Shown here: piece after piece, positions 31,342 to 33,717 of the stretch
Position numbering within the stretch: the first letter of the stretch is position 1
Layout: each line of letters begins with the position of its first letter
Assembly: GCA_002171675.1 (NCBI GenBank)
Contig: NHDX01000014.1
Coordinates: forward strand, 92,750-126,466
Source of the DNA: Chloroflexi bacterium TMED70
GTDB lineage: Bacteria > Chloroflexota > Dehalococcoidia > Lucifugimonadales > Lucifugimonadaceae
Length of the DNA: 33,717 bases
Reading direction: 5' to 3'
Made by a program: the position numbers and the translations under genes
The notes under the pieces: generated by a model
What the model was told of the DNA's origin: nothing
Database searches by the model: none
Seen by the model: the letters and a program-made list of their open reading frames with translations, nothing else

Positions 31342-32458
31342 ATTTATTGAAAGTTTTTTCTAAAACTGAATTCCATTCAAGGTTTTTTATTATATCTAAA
31401 TTATTCACTTTATATGTTTCTTCTTTTTGAAAAAACATCTCCAATTTATCTGCAAAATTCTCAGGAGTGATGTCTTCAGCTAGAATTCCATATTTCCCAT
31501 CTTCAAGAATATCTTTCATTCTGCCGACTTGTGATGCTAATACAGGGGTTTGAGTGGCTGAAGCTTCTAAACACACCAAACCAAAAGTTTCAGATCTAGA
31601 AGGAATCATGACAATATCTGCAGCATTGTAACAATAATTTAATTCTTTTTGAGATAATGATCCAAGCCAAACAACAGAGTCAGAAATTTTCATTTTATCT
31701 AATTCTTTGATTAGTTTTTTTTGCTCTTTAGATCCTACATCTCCTCCTACTATCAAAAGTTTATAATTTTTATTATTTTTATTTGATAAATTAATCACTT
31801 CAATAGCTATATCTAAACCCTTAAGATAATCTAGCCTTCCAACAAAAAGTATAAGTTTTTCATTTTGATATAAATCTAAATAATTTCTAGCTTTAACTTT
31901 GGGAATAGAATAAAATACATCATCTTTATAACCAGGAGTTGATTCGATAATTTGAGAAGTTTTATAACCATATTCACTTAATAAAACTTCTTTTTCTAGG
32001 TCTGAAAAAGCTAAAACATAATCAAAAAAATCATAAAACTTTTTCTCTTCTTCAAATCTTTTATTATCAATTTTATATTGTTCGTTATGAATTTTTTTTA
32101 GAAATTCTAGAGTATGTGATATGTTGATTTTGGGGATATCAGATGAATCAAAAAAATCCTTTGCAAAGGTTCCAGATGTCCAATAATTTGAAATAAGTAA
32201 ATCAGTCTCATTTTTTATAGATTCTATTTCTTCGCTGGATTTATCTAAATTATTTATATGAATAATTTTAAGATTTTCTTTATCTTCTAATTCACAATAT
32301 TCGTGAGAACTAGTAATAAATATAATTTTGTGATTTTTAGATAATAGAAAAGTTATAAGATTATCAACATAAATATTAAGACCACCAGCATTACCAATAC
32401 CAATTTTTTGACCAAAACAAGAATGAATTGAAAGAATTGTAATGGTTTTTTCCATCAT
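31334..32458 (-). CDS. GT4 glycosyltransferase, MshA-like
   Basis: The 374-residue GT-B enzyme has IGIGNAGGLNIYVDNLITFLLSKNHKI at 17-43, the GGxNxYV acceptor loop seen in MshA (inositol-phosphate GlcNAc transferase) and sucrose-phosphate synthase relatives. FVGRLDYLKGLDIAIEVI and PSRSETFGLVCLEASATQTPVLAS carry the donor-site lysine and the E-x7-E motif. The protein is cytosolic. It overlaps the upstream FemAB-like gene by 4 bases (ATGA), so the two form a unit. The acceptor is unknown; the MshA likeness is a family-level resemblance and does not prove mycothiol synthesis. Confidence 0.87.
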   Translation of the reverse strand: MMEKTITILSIHSCFGQKIGIGNAGGLNIYVDNLITFLLSKNHKIIFITSSHEYCELEDKENLKIIHINNLDKSSEEIESIKNETDLLISNYWTSGTFAKDFFDSSDIPKINISHTLEFLKKIHNEQYKIDNKRFEEEKKFYDFFDYVLAFSDLEKEVLLSEYGYKTSQIIESTPGYKDDVFYSIPKVKARNYLDLYQNEKLILFVGRLDYLKGLDIAIEVINLSNKNNKNYKLLIVGGDVGSKEQKKLIKELDKMKISDSVVWLGSLSQKELNYCYNAADIVMIPSRSETFGLVCLEASATQTPVLASQVGRMKDILEDGKYGILAEDITPENFADKLEMFFQKEETYKVNNLDIIKNLEWNSVLEKTFNKFI

Positions 32459-33399
32459 TTTCTTTCCAGTAATATAGAATAAACTTTTTTGTCTATTCCT
32501 CCTAAATCATACTTATATCTTTCATTTCCTCTCATAAAATCAAAAATTTTATACTTATTCTCTATAGATCTTTTAATAGCAAACAAATGATTAATTAAGC
32601 CAGTTGAATGTTTTATATATTCTGGATCGAATCCTGAATTATACAAATATCTAATATTGTTTTGTGAAAAGGATATCGAGCATGCTACAGTTTGATTTTC
32701 AATTTTCAAATAAGAATATAGTAGATTATTTTCAGATAAAAATTTGTATATCAGTTCCTTAAAAAACTTCTCTCTATCATTATTCATAAATATATTTTTT
32801 TCATTAGAACTAAGTCTATGTAATCGAATGAAATCTTCAAATATTTCTTCAAAATTATCTATCGAATTATGATCTCCTGAAGTATATTCAAAGTTTTCTT
32901 CAAAACGTCTTATTTTTCTTTTGATCTCATGCCTTCTTTTTTTACTTAAATTCATAAGATATTCTTCCCAAGTTTCTGGGAGTAAAAGATATGGAGAAAC
33001 ATCTTCTTCTTCTATATTCACATCGTATAAATTTTCTAATTCACTATTTCTGAAGTTTGAAAAGAAATCAGAATCTTCACTTATTGAATATAAGGATAAT
33101 TTTGATATTTTAGTTTGAAAAATCTTATTTAATAAATCTAAAAAATCTTCTATATTATTATTTTTAGAAAGAAGATTATTATAGTCAACTACATCTTTAT
33201 CACCTATAAATGTTGCATGATCTTTCAAAATCTTTATGGGGATAAAAAAATTCTGATTATATACAAGCTGATAGTTATAGTTTTTATCAAAATTATTAAC
33301 CCAAATTTTTTTCCATGAAAATTTGTCAAAAGGAGTTATATCTATAGACTTTGATTCAAAATCTTCCCATTTATTAATATCTAATTCCTCAAATTTCAA
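32455..33399 (-). CDS. FemAB/BioF2-like (Acetyltransf_6) acyltransferase
   Basis: The 314-residue protein has the two-lobed GNAT-like fold of the CelD/BcsL/FemAB group. Its hallmark is LPETWEEYLMNLSKKRRHEIKRKIRRFEE (about 145-175), then IRLHRLS, the YLKIENQTVACSISF strand, NIRYLYNSGFDPEY and HSTGLINHLFAIKRS, ending with FDFMRGNERYKYDLGG. These match the Acetyltransf_6 family. Members transfer amino acids or acyl groups to peptidoglycan precursors, polysaccharides or lipids. Coupling to the GT4 gene suggests a shared envelope or small-molecule glycoconjugate. It starts 2 bases after the threonine synthase stop, so it may be cotranscribed from upstream. Confidence 0.85.
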   Translation of the reverse strand: MKFEELDINKWEDFESKSIDITPFDKFSWKKIWVNNFDKNYNYQLVYNQNFFIPIKILKDHATFIGDKDVVDYNNLLSKNNNIEDFLDLLNKIFQTKISKLSLYSISEDSDFFSNFRNSELENLYDVNIEEEDVSPYLLLPETWEEYLMNLSKKRRHEIKRKIRRFEENFEYTSGDHNSIDNFEEIFEDFIRLHRLSSNEKNIFMNNDREKFFKELIYKFLSENNLLYSYLKIENQTVACSISFSQNNIRYLYNSGFDPEYIKHSTGLINHLFAIKRSIENKYKIFDFMRGNERYKYDLGGIDKKVYSILLERK

Positions 33400-33401
33400 T
33401 C

Positions 33402-33717
33402 TTAAAACATCCTTTTGAAAATATTGGTTGATGATCCACTTAGAATTGCTTTTTTAATTGATTCAGAACTAGAACTTGTTTTTATGATTTTAGATTTAAG
33501 ATATTTCTGAGCATTTTCAGGATCTTTCAAACCATTTCCTGTCAATATACAAACTATTTTTTTATTTTTTACATCAAGTCCATTATTAATCTTTTTCAAT
33601 AAGCCTGCAAAAGAAGCTGCAGATGCTGGCTCACAAAAAATACCTTCATGTTTAGCAATAAGAGACTGTGCGGATATAATTTCTTCATCAGAAACTTTGA
33701 GAAATTCACCTTGAGAA
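33402..33717 (-). CDS. thrC: Threonine synthase, C-terminal part (5' end beyond window)
   Basis: The frame is open to the right edge and gives about 104 residues. VSDEEIISAQSLIAKHEGIFCEPASAASFAGL is the conserved C-terminal segment of PLP-dependent threonine synthase, with EPASAAS near the cofactor phosphate. KIVCILTGNGLKDPE completes the match ('VCVLTGHGLKDP'). The enzyme makes threonine from O-phosphohomoserine. The N-terminal lysine motif is outside the window. A TTG within this frame should not be read as the start of a small gene. Confidence 0.92.
   Translation of the reverse strand, partial: SQGEFLKVSDEEIISAQSLIAKHEGIFCEPASAASFAGLLKKINNGLDVKNKKIVCILTGNGLKDPENAQKYLKSKIIKTSSSSESIKKAILSGSSTNIFKRMF

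Noticed and set aside
33402..33599. A short 65-residue leftward gene starting at a TTG
   Set aside because: The frame stays open to the window edge, and the upstream residues match threonine synthase, so it is the end of thrC.

Overview
The window is a low-G+C (very roughly 30%) stretch of a bacterial chromosome, densely packed and with short or overlapping gene junctions. No tRNA, rRNA, CRISPR array, transposase or phage gene was recognised. Several points suggest a marine Chloroflexota lineage such as SAR202/Dehalococcoidia: an rplU-rpmA-rpmE-DUF1385 (YqhQ) cluster, a leucine T-box in front of an ilv-leu operon, the DUF3090/SCO1664 pair shared by Chloroflexi and Actinobacteria, and an enolase-superfamily dehydratase with a penicillin-acylase-type hydrolase. 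This is an inference from gene content, not a phylogeny.

Left part (1-8.5 kb). A YgfZ/IBA57-type gene cut by the left edge and an A-type Fe-S carrier run leftward. Divergent from them is a rightward operon: cobalamin adenosyltransferase, hisH, hisA, hisF, a HAD phosphatase-like gene and hisIE, most joined by ATGA overlaps or gaps of a few bases. Converging on it is a leftward block: L21, L27, L31 and the membrane protein DUF1385. To its right, also leftward, are gyrA, a flavin reductase-like gene and a glycosyltransferase.

Middle (8.5-18.7 kb). Upstream of gyrA is a striking 30-bp GC-rich palindrome. Before it come a glutamine-amidotransferase fold that has lost its catalytic residues and a PspAB-like gene. 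Next are an inositol-monophosphatase-family gene, the DUF3090/SCO1664 pair, citramalate synthase, a JAMM metallopeptidase, and a small catabolic-looking pair. That pair is a 2-keto-4-pentenoate hydratase-like gene broken by a run of ten A, followed by a mandelate racemase/muconate lactonizing enzyme-family dehydratase.

Right part (18.7-33.7 kb). A leftward nine-gene operon carries ilvB, ilvN, ilvC, leuA, leuC, an unknown multi-pass membrane protein, leuD, leuB and a penicillin-acylase-family Ntn hydrolase. A transcription-attenuating T-box precedes it, with a likely leucine CUC specifier. With cimA nearby, the window encodes most of leucine synthesis and the pyruvate (citramalate) entry to isoleucine; ilvD is not in the window. 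Beyond the T-box lie a GNAT acetyltransferase, an MshA-like GT4 glycosyltransferase, a FemAB/BioF2-like acyltransferase and the 3' end of threonine synthase, cut by the right edge.

The least explained items are the PspAB-like/dead-amidotransferase pair in front of gyrA, the GC palindrome in the gyrA leader, the two non-biosynthetic genes inside the leucine-controlled operon, and the A10 frameshift.
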